The position numbers and the translations under genes are program-made. This document shows, one piece after another, positions 45,259 to 54,007 of a stretch of 64,000 nucleotides of DNA; position 1 is the first letter of the stretch, and each line of letters begins with the position of its first letter. Source of the stretch: Caecibacteroides pullorum (GTDB taxonomy: Bacteria > Bacteroidota > Bacteroidia > Bacteroidales > Bacteroidaceae). The notes under the pieces were generated by a model, which saw nothing but the letters and a program-made list of their open reading frames with translations, ran no database searches and was not told where the DNA came from. The DNA lies in NCBI RefSeq assembly GCF_019239235.1, contig NZ_JAAZTS010000001.1, positions 124,001 to 188,000 on the forward strand, given 5' to 3'.

Positions 45259-45951
45259 ATGGAAGTTAAAAAATCGCCTAAAGCAGACTTGGAGAATAAG
45301 AGATCGACTTGGCTGCTCGTCGGTTATGTGGCTGTGCTTGCTGTCATGTTCGTCGCCTTCGAATGGACGGAGCGTGATGTGAAGATTGATATGAGCCAAG
45401 CTGTAGCCGACCTTGTGTTTGAAGAGGAAATTGAAATTCCTATTACGGAACAACCGGAAATGGCTACTCCTCCGCCTCCTCCTGAAGCACCCACCATTGT
45501 TGAGACTTTGACAATTGTGGATGACGATATGGATATCGAGTCGACTGAGATCGCTTCTTCTGAGGAAACCGGTCAGGCTGTAGAAATCGCCTACGTGCCT
45601 CCTACGGTAGAAGAGGAAGAAGTAGAAGAGCAGGAAATCTTCGAGGTTGTAGAGCAGATGCCTGAATTCCCCAACGGTGGTATGGCAGGTCTGATGCAAT
45701 ACCTGAGCAAGAACATCAAGTATCCTACCATCGCACAGGAGAACGGTACGCAGGGTCGTGTGACTGTACAGTTCGTTGTCAATGCCGACGGTAGTATCGT
45801 AGATGCCAAGGTTATCCGTGGTGTAGACCCCTATCTGGACAAAGAAGCCCTTCGCGTGATCAACTCCATGCCGAAGTGGAAACCGGGTATGCAGCGTGGT
45901 AAGGCCGTACGTGTAAAATACACCGTGCCTGTAATGTTCAGATTGCAGTAA
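45259..45951 (+). CDS. tonB: Energy transducer TonB
   Basis: 230 residues. One N-terminal membrane helix (LLVGYVAVLAVMFVAF, ~18-35), a Pro/Glu-rich periplasmic linker (TPPPPPEAPT, then EEEEVEEQE), and a TonB C-terminal domain (TQGRVTVQFVVNADGSIVDA, VKYTVPVMFRL at the end). It links the proton motive force, via ExbB/ExbD, to outer-membrane receptors such as those in this window. Likely monocistronic; a weak hairpin (GAGGTTGC...GCAGCCTC) lies before the prenyl synthase. Confidence 0.92.
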   Translation: MEVKKSPKADLENKRSTWLLVGYVAVLAVMFVAFEWTERDVKIDMSQAVADLVFEEEIEIPITEQPEMATPPPPPEAPTIVETLTIVDDDMDIESTEIASSEETGQAVEIAYVPPTVEEEEVEEQEIFEVVEQMPEFPNGGMAGLMQYLSKNIKYPTIAQENGTQGRVTVQFVVNADGSIVDAKVIRGVDPYLDKEALRVINSMPKWKPGMQRGKAVRVKYTVPVMFRLQ

Positions 45952-46038
45952 TTTTATAGTTTGATAATTAGGGAAGAGGTTGCCGTATGTGCAGCCTCTT
46001 TTCGTTCCTGTCCATTTCTTTTCTTTCCGAGATTAGCT

Positions 46039-47016
46039 ATGTTTAAATCATCCGAACTACTTGAGAAAATCAATGCTCATATTGCCGGCCTTCAGTTTAC
46101 TCGTCGTCCTGAAGGACTTTATGAACCAGTGACTTATGTGCTTTCATTGGGTGGAAAACGCATACGCCCCGTGCTGATGCTGTTGGCTTACAATTTGTAT
46201 AAAGAAGATGTAGAAACAATCTTCAATCAGGCAACGGGAATCGAGGTGTATCACAATTACACCTTGTTGCACGACGACCTGATGGACAAGGCAGACCGTC
46301 GTCGTGGCAAGCCGACGGTGCATAAGGTTTGGAATGAAAATACGGCCATTCTTTCGGGTGATGCCATGTTGGTGTTGGCCTATCGGTATATGGCTGAAGG
46401 ATGTCCTGCCGACCTCTTGAAACCGGTCATGGATTTGTTCGGACAGACGGCGCTCGAGATCTGTGAAGGACAGCAGTTCGACATGGAGTTTGAAAATCGT
46501 AACGATGTGTCGGAAGCAGAGTATCTGGAGATGATTCGGCTCAAGACTTCTGTTCTGCTTGCGGCCAGTTTGAAGCTGGGTGCCCTGTTGGGTGGAGCTT
46601 TGCAGGAAGATGCTGACCGTCTGTATGATTATGGTGTCAATATGGGCTTGGCTTTTCAGTTGAAGGATGATTTGCTGGATGTCTATGGCGATCCGAAAGT
46701 CTTTGGCAAAAATATCGGTGGCGACATCTTGTGCAATAAGAAAACCTATATGTTGATACAAGCTCTCGAGCGTGCATCTGACGACCAGCGGAAAGAGTTG
46801 GAGCGGTGGTTGGCTGCCGATGATTTTGTACCGGCCGAAAAAATAGCAACTGTGACGCACCTTTATGACGAGATTGGTATCAAGGATTTGTGCGAACAGA
46901 AAATCTGCGAATACACCCGCCTGGCAGAAGAAAGCCTTTTGCAGGTAGGAGTGGCAGAAGAACGTAAGCATGAGTTGCAGGCGTTGCTGGAAGGCCTGGT
47001 GCATCGTGAGTCGTGA
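46039..47016 (+). CDS. Polyprenyl (farnesyl/geranylgeranyl-type) diphosphate synthase
   Basis: 325 residues from ATG 46039. First Asp-rich motif LLHDDLMDKADRRRG (about residues 84-98) and second QLKDDLLDVYGD near residue 213, with GGKRIRPVLML (residue ~42). It condenses IPP with allylic diphosphates to short-chain prenyl diphosphates. Chain length cannot be set by sequence alone. The ispH product made nearby is its precursor. The upstream ORF extension to 45961 crosses the tonB hairpin and is not used. Confidence 0.92.
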   Translation: MFKSSELLEKINAHIAGLQFTRRPEGLYEPVTYVLSLGGKRIRPVLMLLAYNLYKEDVETIFNQATGIEVYHNYTLLHDDLMDKADRRRGKPTVHKVWNENTAILSGDAMLVLAYRYMAEGCPADLLKPVMDLFGQTALEICEGQQFDMEFENRNDVSEAEYLEMIRLKTSVLLAASLKLGALLGGALQEDADRLYDYGVNMGLAFQLKDDLLDVYGDPKVFGKNIGGDILCNKKTYMLIQALERASDDQRKELERWLAADDFVPAEKIATVTHLYDEIGIKDLCEQKICEYTRLAEESLLQVGVAEERKHELQALLEGLVHRES

Positions 47017-47054
47017 GGTTGGTGCGATTTAATCGTCTAAATTGATAAGACAGA

Positions 47055-47768
47055 ATGCCCTATAGAAGATTACCCAATACGGATCAGGCACGTATTCGAG
47101 CTTTGAAAGCTGCGATCGAAAAAGCCGATGCCTATGACAATCCGTACGGAATTCCTTTCAGTTTCAAGGTGCTTGGAGCTGCAAGAAATTTTCTGCCTCG
47201 CTTTGAGGCGGCTCACATCTTCTATATGGAATGCTTTGAAAGGCAGGCCGCTGCCGGGAGAAAGCATCAGGCACATGTGAAAATGGCCCGCCTGTATCTT
47301 TCTCATTTCATACAGGTGCTCAATTTAGCTGTGATACGCTCGGAGATACGTCTCTCCCATAAGGAATATTATGGCTTGGATGCTCAAAATTCCCTTCCCG
47401 ATTTGTCCAGCGAACAGGCTTTGGTAGAGTGGGGACGCAAGGTCATCGAAGGAGAGAACCGTCGTATTTCCCAAGGGGGCATTCCTATTTATAACCCTAC
47501 CATTGCCAAGGTGAAAGTCCATTATGATATCTTTCTGGAAGGCTACGAAAGGCAGAAAAGCTTCCAGTTGGCTACAGCTCGTGCCTTGGAAGCATTGGCG
47601 GCCATGCGTCAGGAAGCCGATGCACTGATCTTGGATATCTGGAATCAGGTGGAAGCGAAGTTTGAACAGATACTTCCCAATGAAAAACGTCTCGAACTCT
47701 GCCGTTCGTATGGATTGATTTATTATTATCGAACCAGTGAGAAAATGAAAATAGAAGGAGGATGCTGA
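47055..47768 (+). CDS. Conserved hypothetical protein (unrecognised)
   Basis: 237 residues, basic, no signal peptide. Helical and Ala-rich, with a pattern of conserved Tyr, His and Arg (AAHIFYMECFERQAAAGRKH, MARLYLSHFIQVL). Resembles uncharacterised Bacteroidales proteins, but I cannot name a family. It is sandwiched between the prenyl synthase and tatD, and the tatD start overlaps its stop (TGATG), so all three may be one operon. Confidence 0.6.
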   Translation: MPYRRLPNTDQARIRALKAAIEKADAYDNPYGIPFSFKVLGAARNFLPRFEAAHIFYMECFERQAAAGRKHQAHVKMARLYLSHFIQVLNLAVIRSEIRLSHKEYYGLDAQNSLPDLSSEQALVEWGRKVIEGENRRISQGGIPIYNPTIAKVKVHYDIFLEGYERQKSFQLATARALEALAAMRQEADALILDIWNQVEAKFEQILPNEKRLELCRSYGLIYYYRTSEKMKIEGGC

Positions 47769-48550
47769 TGACAATGATTGATACACATTCCCATCTTTTT
47801 TTGGAAGAATTTGCTGACGACTTGCCTGAAGTGATGGAACGGGCACGCCAGGCTGGTGTCAGTCATATTTTTATGCCTAATATTGACAGTACGACTCTCC
47901 AGCCTATGTTGGATGTGTGTCGTCGCTATGAAGGATATTGCTTTCCGATGATTGGGCTTCACCCGACGTCTGTCCGTGCCGAAGATTATGAAGATGAACT
48001 GGCTGTAGTTGCTCGTGAATTGGCTTCCGGCCGGAAGTATGTAGCCATTGGTGAGATCGGTATGGATTTATATTGGGATCAGACTTTTCAGAAAGAGCAG
48101 GAGGATGCGCTTCGCCGCCAGTTGGATTGGGCTTTGGATTATGATTTGCCAGTTGTGATCCATTGCCGCGAAGCGTTTGCGCCTATATATAAGATAATGG
48201 AAGATTACCGTTCTACCCATCTCTGTGGAGTCTTTCATAGCTTTACGGGTACAGCTGACGAAGCACAGCGTATCTTGGAGTTTCCTGGCTTTTATTTAGG
48301 TGTGAATGGCGTGGTGACTTTTAAGAAATCCCATCTGCCCGAGTTGTTGTCGTCCGTTCCTTTGGATCGTATTTTGTTGGAGACAGACTCTCCATATTTG
48401 ACTCCAGTTCCTTATCGGGGACGCCGAAATGAAAGCGCCTATGTGCAGTACGTTTTGCTGAAAGTCGCCGAGGCCTGTCGATGTACGCCTGACGAGGTAG
48501 CGAAGCAGACATCTGAAAGCGCGTTAAAAGTGTTTGGAATGCTCAAATAA
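47768..48550 (+). CDS. tatD: TatD family metal-dependent hydrolase
   Basis: 260 residues from ATG 47768. GGAGG (47757-47761) is 6 nt before this ATG and also overlaps an earlier in-frame ATG at 47762; the spacing and the TGATG overlap favour 47768. TatD motifs: IDTHSHLF at the N-terminus, FPMIGLHPTSV, AIGEIGMDLYWD, VVIHCREAF, GVFHSFTG and LLETDSPYLTP. A metal-dependent nuclease-type enzyme used in DNA processing and quality control. Confidence 0.93.
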   Translation: MTMIDTHSHLFLEEFADDLPEVMERARQAGVSHIFMPNIDSTTLQPMLDVCRRYEGYCFPMIGLHPTSVRAEDYEDELAVVARELASGRKYVAIGEIGMDLYWDQTFQKEQEDALRRQLDWALDYDLPVVIHCREAFAPIYKIMEDYRSTHLCGVFHSFTGTADEAQRILEFPGFYLGVNGVVTFKKSHLPELLSSVPLDRILLETDSPYLTPVPYRGRRNESAYVQYVLLKVAEACRCTPDEVAKQTSESALKVFGMLK

Positions 48551-48714
48551 GGTCGCAAAGACTTTAAAGTTTATTAATTTTGGGTTTTTCTTAAAGATTA
48601 TAGGCGGAGAATGCGATGCGAGAACAAAAAAAAGAATACATTTGTAGCTGAAAACGCTGGAGGTTCGCAATTTTTTTGTAATTTGCAGCCGTTTTTAAGA
48701 AAAGCATAGGAAAA
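48551..48714. other. Short gap before tRNA-Ser
   Basis: No gene seen. A T-rich run and TAATTTG near 48679-48685 may be the tRNA promoter (one base short of TAnnTTTG). Confidence 0.35.
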
Positions 48715-48802
48715 GGAGAGATGCTCGAGTGGTTGAAGAGGCACGCCTGGAAAGCGTGTATACCCCTAAAGGGTATCGGGGGTTCGAATCCCCCTCTCTC
48801 CG
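48715..48802 (+). tRNA. tRNA-Ser (anticodon GGA)
   Basis: Acceptor arm GGAGAGA (48715-48721) pairs with TCTCTCC (48795-48801), discriminator G at 48802. The anticodon loop CTGGAAA (stem CACGC/GCGTG) gives anticodon GGA at 48749-48751, reading UCC. A long variable arm (CCCCTAAAGGG-type hairpin) is typical of tRNA-Ser; the T-loop GGTTCGAATCC is present. CCA is not encoded. The minus-strand ORF across this region is an artefact. Confidence 0.96.
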
Positions 48803-48882
48803 CAACAGACGATAAAAAGCGAATAATAAATAAACATAATAACAAGTAATTTAATTAATTAATCTTAAAAATTAGACACACA

Positions 48883-49689
48883 ATGAAAAAGTTATTTGCA
48901 ATTGTTGCTGTGATGGGAGTCTTAACATTTGGCTCAACTCAACTTGCTAAAGCTCAGGATGCTCCTGCAGCGGAACAAACAGAACAGGCTGCTCCCGCAG
49001 TAGAAGCTGCTGCTGACGAGGCTGCTGCTCCTGTAGTAGTAGAAGAAGGTGGTATTCACAAGGAACTGAAGATCAAATATATCGAAGGTTCTGCATTCTT
49101 CATGAGTTTTATTTCTATTGCATTGGTTATCGGTTTGGCTTTCTGCATCGAGCGTATCATTTATCTGAGCTTGGCCGAAATCAACACGAAGAAGTTCATT
49201 GCCGCTATTGAAGCAGCTATGGAAAAAGGTGATGTAGAAGGTGCTAAGGATATTGCACGTAACACCCGCGGTCCTATCGCTTCTATCTACTACCAAGGTC
49301 TGATGAGATTGGATCAAGGCTTGGACGTTGTTGAGAAATCAGTAGTTTCTTACGGTGGTGTACAGGCTGGCTACTTGGAAAAAGGTTGCTCTTGGATTAC
49401 GCTGTTCATCGCAATGAGCCCGTCTTTGGGATTCTTGGGTACTGTGATCGGTATGGTGCAAGCATTCGATAAGATCCAGCAGGTAGGTGATATCTCTCCG
49501 ACGGTCGTTGCTGGTGGTATGAAAGTGGCCTTGATTACGACTATCTTCGGTTTGATCGCAGCCTTGATTCTGCAGGTATTCTACAACTACATCCTGTCTA
49601 AGATTGAAGCTCTGACCAGTGATATGGAAGATTCTTCTGTAACGCTGTTGGATATGGTTGTGAAATATGAACTGAAGTACAAAAAATAA
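48883..49689 (+). CDS. exbB: MotA/TolQ/ExbB proton channel protein with signal peptide
   Basis: 268 residues. An N-terminal signal peptide (ending AKAQ) and an Ala/Pro/Glu-rich stretch precede three membrane helices; the conserved ExbB core is ITLFIAMSPSLGFLGTVIGMVQAF and VAGGMKVALITTIFGLIAALILQVFYNYI. It forms the proton channel with ExbD to energise TonB. Longer and with an exported N-terminus compared with E. coli ExbB. Starts 80 nt behind tRNA-Ser and heads a four-gene operon. Confidence 0.92.
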   Translation: MKKLFAIVAVMGVLTFGSTQLAKAQDAPAAEQTEQAAPAVEAAADEAAAPVVVEEGGIHKELKIKYIEGSAFFMSFISIALVIGLAFCIERIIYLSLAEINTKKFIAAIEAAMEKGDVEGAKDIARNTRGPIASIYYQGLMRLDQGLDVVEKSVVSYGGVQAGYLEKGCSWITLFIAMSPSLGFLGTVIGMVQAFDKIQQVGDISPTVVAGGMKVALITTIFGLIAALILQVFYNYILSKIEALTSDMEDSSVTLLDMVVKYELKYKK

Positions 49690-49704
49690 TAATCTTATTG
49701 CAAG

Positions 49705-50190
49705 ATGAAGAAATTTAAAATACAAAGGGTTTCAGGATTTATCCTGTCTGTAATGCTCCTCATTACACTGATCATCCTGGGCTTGTTCTTCTTCGGTGGA
49801 GAAACCCCAATGGATCAGCGTGTGGTGGCTGACCCTTCGCTGTCAGAGCCGCTTTACACGGACGCTATCCTGTATTGGAATTATATTTTGTTTGTGTTGG
49901 GAGTTATAGCTATTGTTGTTGGTGTCGTTTATCAATTTGGCTCCACGTTCGCAGATTCTCCTAAGACTGCTCTTAAATCATTGGTTGGTATTGCCTTGCT
50001 CGTTGTTGTATTGGTTGTAACATGGGCTGCGGGTGATGCAACACCTTTGGTCATACCGGGATATGAAGGTACAGAGAACGTTCCTTTCTGGTTGAAATTG
50101 ACCGATATGTTTATATATACACTTTACATAGAAGTAGGTGTGATGATTCTATTAATGATAGGATTTGGCGCTGCCAAAAAGTTTAAATAA
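49705..50190 (+). CDS. Three-helix membrane protein of the Exb operon
   Basis: 161 residues with three or four hydrophobic segments (FILSVMLLITLIILGLFFF, LYWNYILFVLGVIAIVVGVVY, VGIALLVVVLVVTWAAG, IYTLYIEVGVMILLMI). No recognised domain. It sits between exbB (15 nt upstream) and the first exbD (20 nt downstream), so it belongs to the proton-channel operon and may be a Bacteroidales-specific accessory subunit. Confidence 0.7.
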   Translation: MKKFKIQRVSGFILSVMLLITLIILGLFFFGGETPMDQRVVADPSLSEPLYTDAILYWNYILFVLGVIAIVVGVVYQFGSTFADSPKTALKSLVGIALLVVVLVVTWAAGDATPLVIPGYEGTENVPFWLKLTDMFIYTLYIEVGVMILLMIGFGAAKKFK

Positions 50191-50210
50191 ATCAAGTAAG
50201 AGGAATTAAT

Positions 50211-50801
50211 ATGGCTAGAAAGAAAAGAACCGTTCCCGAAGTCAACTCAAGTTCTACGGCGGATATGGCTTTCATCTTGTTGCTGTTCTTCTTGCTTACC
50301 ACTTCTATGGATACCGACCAAGGTTTGGCAAGACGTTTGCCGGAACCTCCACGGCCAGACCAGAAAAAGGAAGACAAGGATATCAAGGAGCGCAACATCC
50401 TGCAGGTCTTCGTGAACTTCAACGACCAGTTGATGTGTGGAAGCGACTATGTCAGCGTAGAACAGCTGCGCGACAAGGCAAAGGAATTCATTGCCAATCC
50501 GTACAACGACGAAAAGTTGCCGGAAAAAGTGGCTGTCGAAGTTCCTTTCTTTGGAACCCAGATGGTGACAAAATTCCACGTTATCTCTTTGCGTTGTGAC
50601 CGCGGTACGTCCTACAAAGCATATATTGCTGTACAGAATGAACTGGTAGCTGCCTACAACGAGTTGCGTAATGAACTGGCACAGTCCAAGTGGCAGAAAA
50701 ATTATGCTGACTTGAATGAAGAGCAGCAGGAAGCGATACGTGAGATTTATCCTCAGGTGATTTCTGAGGCGGAACCTAAAAAGTATGGAGAAAAGAAGTA
50801 A
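50211..50801 (+). CDS. exbD: ExbD/TolR protein 1
   Basis: 196 residues. The N-terminal signature EVNSSSTADMAFILLLFFLLTT is the ExbD membrane helix with its key Asp, followed by a periplasmic domain (~55-196). It is longer than the second ExbD. Overlaps by one base with it (TAATG at 50799-50803). Confidence 0.9.
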   Translation: MARKKRTVPEVNSSSTADMAFILLLFFLLTTSMDTDQGLARRLPEPPRPDQKKEDKDIKERNILQVFVNFNDQLMCGSDYVSVEQLRDKAKEFIANPYNDEKLPEKVAVEVPFFGTQMVTKFHVISLRCDRGTSYKAYIAVQNELVAAYNELRNELAQSKWQKNYADLNEEQQEAIREIYPQVISEAEPKKYGEKK

Positions 50802-51265
50802 TGGGAAAATTTAATAAAACAGGTAAGCGCGGCATGCCCGCCTTGAACACTTCTTCACTGCCTGACCTTATTTTCACATTGTTGTTCTTCTTCATGATTG
50901 TAACAACCATGCGTGAGGTTACTTTGAAGGTTGAGTTTAGAGCTCCGCAAGCTACTGAATTGGAGAAACTTGAGAAAAAATCGTTGGTAACGTTTATTTA
51001 TGTAGGAAAACCGACGAAAGAGTTTCGTGCGAAGCTGGGTGAAGAAAGCCGTATCCAGTTGAATGACGCTTTTGCCGAGGTATCTGAAGTATACGATTAC
51101 ATCAACGGTGAACGTGCTAGTATGAAAGAGGAAGACCAGCCGAATATGACTGTCTCTCTGAAGATTGACCAAGACACCAAGATGGGTATTGTTACTGAAA
51201 TCAAGGAAGCTCTCCGTCAAGCTTATGCATTGAAGATTAACTATTCAGCGCAGCCGCGTCAGTAA
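50801..51265 (+). CDS. exbD: ExbD/TolR protein 2
   Basis: 154 residues with the same membrane helix signature (MPALNTSSLPDLIFTLLFFF, then FMIVTTMRE), including the conserved Asp near residue 23. It starts inside the stop of the first exbD. Two different ExbD subunits in one operon are typical for Bacteroidales and could form a mixed channel. A terminator follows. Confidence 0.9.
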   Translation: MGKFNKTGKRGMPALNTSSLPDLIFTLLFFFMIVTTMREVTLKVEFRAPQATELEKLEKKSLVTFIYVGKPTKEFRAKLGEESRIQLNDAFAEVSEVYDYINGERASMKEEDQPNMTVSLKIDQDTKMGIVTEIKEALRQAYALKINYSAQPRQ

Positions 51266-51283
51266 TAGTTGAGATAGATATTG

Positions 51284-51320
51284 AAAAAGGGCATATCTTT
51301 TTGGGGATATGCCCTTTTTT
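51284..51320 (+). terminator. Intrinsic terminator of the Exb operon
   Basis: AAAAAGGGCATATC (51284-51297) pairs with GATATGCCCTTTTTT (51306-51320), with a T-run. Confidence 0.9.
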
Positions 51321-51392
51321 GTTTCCCAAACTATTGGAATATTTGTTCTGCAAGTTACGTGTAGCTTGTTTATAATGTATAACCTGTGCCTT

Positions 51393-51507
51393 TGACGAAG
51401 CACTGCATGAGGCTCTCACTCAGCACTTCATGAGGGGCTCACGAAGCACTGTGTTACCTTGTCATGAAGCACTGTGTTATACCCTCACGAAGTGCTGTGT
51501 CAGTGGG
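51393..51507. repeat. Five tandem 23-bp repeats (same family as 35689-35803)
   Basis: Units begin at 51393, 51416, 51439, 51462 and 51485, sharing the core GAAGCACTGTGT/GAAGCACTGCATG. They are reverse complements of the CAGTGCTTC units at 35689. The last unit overlaps the stop codon of the convergent acetyltransferase gene (51500). Confidence 0.85.
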
Positions 51508-52033
51508 CGTTGTACACGTCCCGATAGATTCTTTGCTTTACTTTCTCATAATCTTTCTGGCTGTCCAGTGCTCCATGTACCATCAGGCGCATGGGCAGGA
51601 AACTGTCACCCGCTTTATAGGGAGGCTGGTAGTACTCGTTTTCCCACAGCGTGAAGCCGTTCCGTTGGTAGAATCCTATTCGTCGTTGTGCCATTTCTTC
51701 TTGGGGCATCTCCACTTCCAGTACGATCGGTTTGTCCAGAATCGTGCACAAGTGTTGCAGCACTGCCTTGCCGTATCCACCGTTTCTTTGGGCCGGATCT
51801 ATGGCGAAATGTTCGGCATAATAGAAGTCGTCGAAGTCCCAGTAGCTGATAAGGCCGATGGGGCATCCGTCGTTCAGCACGATATTGTTGTAGAAGTGCG
51901 TACGGTGATCCGTAAAATCTCTCAGTTCGTTCAGGTCTCTATATTCGTCTGCTGGGAACGAACGTGTCATCAGTTCTTCCAGAAAAGCATACAGCTTCCG
52001 GTCAGAGGTAGTAATGCGTTGCAGTGTAATCAT
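51500..52033 (-). CDS. GNAT acetyltransferase
   Basis: 177 residues from ATG 52033; the longer ORF to 52087 overlaps the upstream peptidase gene's end and adds no recognisable sequence. The acetyl-CoA-binding loop is seen as IDPAQRNGGYGKAVLQHL near residues 80-97, and GFYQRNGF at ~122 is the usual beta-strand 5/helix 4 motif. Acceptor unknown. Follows the M64 peptidase by 34 nt. The 23-bp repeat runs into its 3' end. Confidence 0.85.
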   Translation of the reverse strand: MITLQRITTSDRKLYAFLEELMTRSFPADEYRDLNELRDFTDHRTHFYNNIVLNDGCPIGLISYWDFDDFYYAEHFAIDPAQRNGGYGKAVLQHLCTILDKPIVLEVEMPQEEMAQRRIGFYQRNGFTLWENEYYQPPYKAGDSFLPMRLMVHGALDSQKDYEKVKQRIYRDVYNAH

Positions 52034-52067
52034 GTATGGTTTGTTTATGGATGTAAGATGATTTTCT

Positions 52068-53345
52068 TTATTCTGTGTAAAATTCAATCAGTCGTTGGAT
52101 GGCCCGTTGGCAGACGGGGCAGAACGTGGGATATTCGTTGGTGCGCATCCGGCAGTTGTCAGCCGGGCGATAGATGCCTTTCGCGGAATAACCTCCCCCT
52201 TCGTAGACGCCTACCGGATAACGTTCGCTTTCGGCTGTCGGGGTGGGAATCGGTGTTCCCTTACCGAGTATATCCTCCCATTTCGATGCAAAGTCAATGC
52301 GGGTGCTGATGTTGGGCTCCCATGGTTCCACGTCCAACGGGTAGGTATCCGTCATAACGTCGTCGTCATAAAAGTATTCATCGGCCAGTCCGGCAAAGCT
52401 GTGTCCGAATTCGTGTACCACTACGGGGCGGAACATCGGATGGTGGGCAGTGGTTAGTGTATAGGCGTTATAGATTCCTCCACCGCCATATTCGTCTGTG
52501 TTGGCCAGGATGATGATATGTTCGTAAGGTATGCCGGCCAGTGCGTCGTGTATAGACTTCACGCGCGATGTTGTCAGGTAGCGATCAGAGTAGAACGTGC
52601 TGAAATGTGAACTGAAGGCGGTCTGTTTCCAGTCATTCAGGCGTGGGATGCTGACGCCACTGTCTTTCGACGGGCTGGCTACGGCCACTACGTTGAAACG
52701 GTTTTTCAGCGACTTGAACGGTTCGTGTCCGAACAAACTTTCACAGGCTGTGGCTGCATCACGGTAGAATGTTTCCATTTCGGCTTCCGTATAGCCCTCT
52801 GCCAGGATGGCTACGTCGATGCACCGCTCAGCGCTTCCACTTTGTATCAGGTATTTATGGGGTGTCACGTCGCTGAATCCTTTCGGATGGATCAGGATGT
52901 CGGCAGGATCTACCGTATGCTTCATGCTGGCTTTCGGTTTCAGGCGTTTGTCGAGGAGGGTTACTTCCACTTCGACCGGTTGCTTGGGATAGGGCAGTAA
53001 AAACGTGTTTTCGAAGCCTTTTTGTACCTTGCGGGCTTCGTCTGTCTCCAACCATTCCTGAAAGAGAGTAGAGAAAGACGTGCGGTAGATGACGGTCCCT
53101 TTTTCCAGGTCACGAACCGTTATCTGTCCGTAGCCGGTGAGTGGCAGTTGGGCCAGATTGTGCTTGCGCCCGCTCCAGCCGGGCAGTACCGACAACTCGT
53201 CTACCCAGATTTCCTGGCGTTCGGCGTTGCCGGTAAAGAAGTAATCCACACGGAGCGTCTTGTCCGTAAAATACTGCGAAAAGTCCTGCGCAGCCAGTGT
53301 GCCGACTGTTAGTAGCAGGATGAGCATGCATGCATATTTTTTCAT
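52068..53345 (-). CDS. Secreted M64-family metallopeptidase (IgA peptidase M64-like)
   Basis: 425 residues from ATG 53345 (a GTG at 53348 is less likely). Signal peptide ends GTLAAQ (residue ~19). Zinc motif HEFGHSFAGLADE (HExxH) lies at about residues 313-325, as in M64 peptidases with structures from Bacteroides. The C-terminus has RPADNCRMRTNEYPTFCPVCQ, a Cys-rich cap typical of the family. Likely acts on host or surface proteins; the substrate is not shown. A -7 motif at 53370-53377 is just upstream. Confidence 0.9.
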   Translation of the reverse strand: MKKYACMLILLLTVGTLAAQDFSQYFTDKTLRVDYFFTGNAERQEIWVDELSVLPGWSGRKHNLAQLPLTGYGQITVRDLEKGTVIYRTSFSTLFQEWLETDEARKVQKGFENTFLLPYPKQPVEVEVTLLDKRLKPKASMKHTVDPADILIHPKGFSDVTPHKYLIQSGSAERCIDVAILAEGYTEAEMETFYRDAATACESLFGHEPFKSLKNRFNVVAVASPSKDSGVSIPRLNDWKQTAFSSHFSTFYSDRYLTTSRVKSIHDALAGIPYEHIIILANTDEYGGGGIYNAYTLTTAHHPMFRPVVVHEFGHSFAGLADEYFYDDDVMTDTYPLDVEPWEPNISTRIDFASKWEDILGKGTPIPTPTAESERYPVGVYEGGGYSAKGIYRPADNCRMRTNEYPTFCPVCQRAIQRLIEFYTE

Positions 53346-53369
53346 CACTTATTCTTTTTATGGGAAACA

Positions 53370-53448
53370 CAAAGATACAGCTTTTATCATATATATACAA
53401 GAAAAGTAACAATCTCGCTCTTTTTTGCTGAAAAAAATGCTAACTTTG
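53370..53448. promoter_or_regulatory. Divergent promoters of the M64 and Lrp genes
   Basis: Minus-strand TATCTTTG (CAAAGATA at 53370-53377) and plus-strand TAACTTTG at 53441-53448 fit TAnnTTTG. The Lrp-family regulator may autoregulate here. Confidence 0.5.
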
Positions 53449-53491
53449 CAGCCTGATAATTTGGATTATTATAATTATAAGAATTTAAAAA

Positions 53492-53977
53492 ATGGGACAT
53501 CATCAATTGGATACTTTGGACGAGCAGATTTTGAAACTGATAGCTGACAATGCCCGTATCCCTTTCTTGGAAGTGGCTCGTGCCTGCAATGTATCTGGCG
53601 CTGCCATTCATCAACGCATTCAGAAACTTACCAATTTGGGAATACTGAAAGGATCGGAATACATTATTGATCCCGAAAAGATCGGTTATGAAACGTGTGC
53701 GTACATCGGTATCTATTTGAAAGATCCTTCATCGTCAGATGCAGTTATCAAGGCTTTGGAGAATATTCCCGAGATTGTGGAGTGTCACATCACTACCGGC
53801 AAGTACGACATGTTCATCAAGCTTTATGCACGCAACAACCGTCACCTGCAGAATATTATTCAGGAAAAACTGCAGCCGCTGGGTATGGCGCGGACGGAAA
53901 CCTTGATTTCCTTCCACGAAGTGATTAAGCGCCAGATGCCGATTCTGATCGAAGACGAAGATCAGGAAGAAGATTGA
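53492..53977 (+). CDS. Lrp/AsnC-family regulator
   Basis: 161 residues. Winged helix-turn-helix at residues ~6-55 (LDEQILKLIADNARIPFLEVA and GAAIHQRIQKLTNLGILKGSE), then a RAM/AsnC ligand-binding domain (IYLKDPSSSDAVIKALENIP, VECHITTGKYDMFIKLY). It probably responds to an amino acid. Divergent from the M64 peptidase gene. An acidic tail (EDEDQEED) ends the protein. Confidence 0.92.
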   Translation: MGHHQLDTLDEQILKLIADNARIPFLEVARACNVSGAAIHQRIQKLTNLGILKGSEYIIDPEKIGYETCAYIGIYLKDPSSSDAVIKALENIPEIVECHITTGKYDMFIKLYARNNRHLQNIIQEKLQPLGMARTETLISFHEVIKRQMPILIEDEDQEED

Positions 53978-54007
53978 GCGAAGTGGAATCAGTGGCCCTG
54001 TCAGGCA

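Noticed and set aside
48591..48845. Minus-strand 84-residue ORF
   Set aside because: It is antisense to tRNA-Ser.
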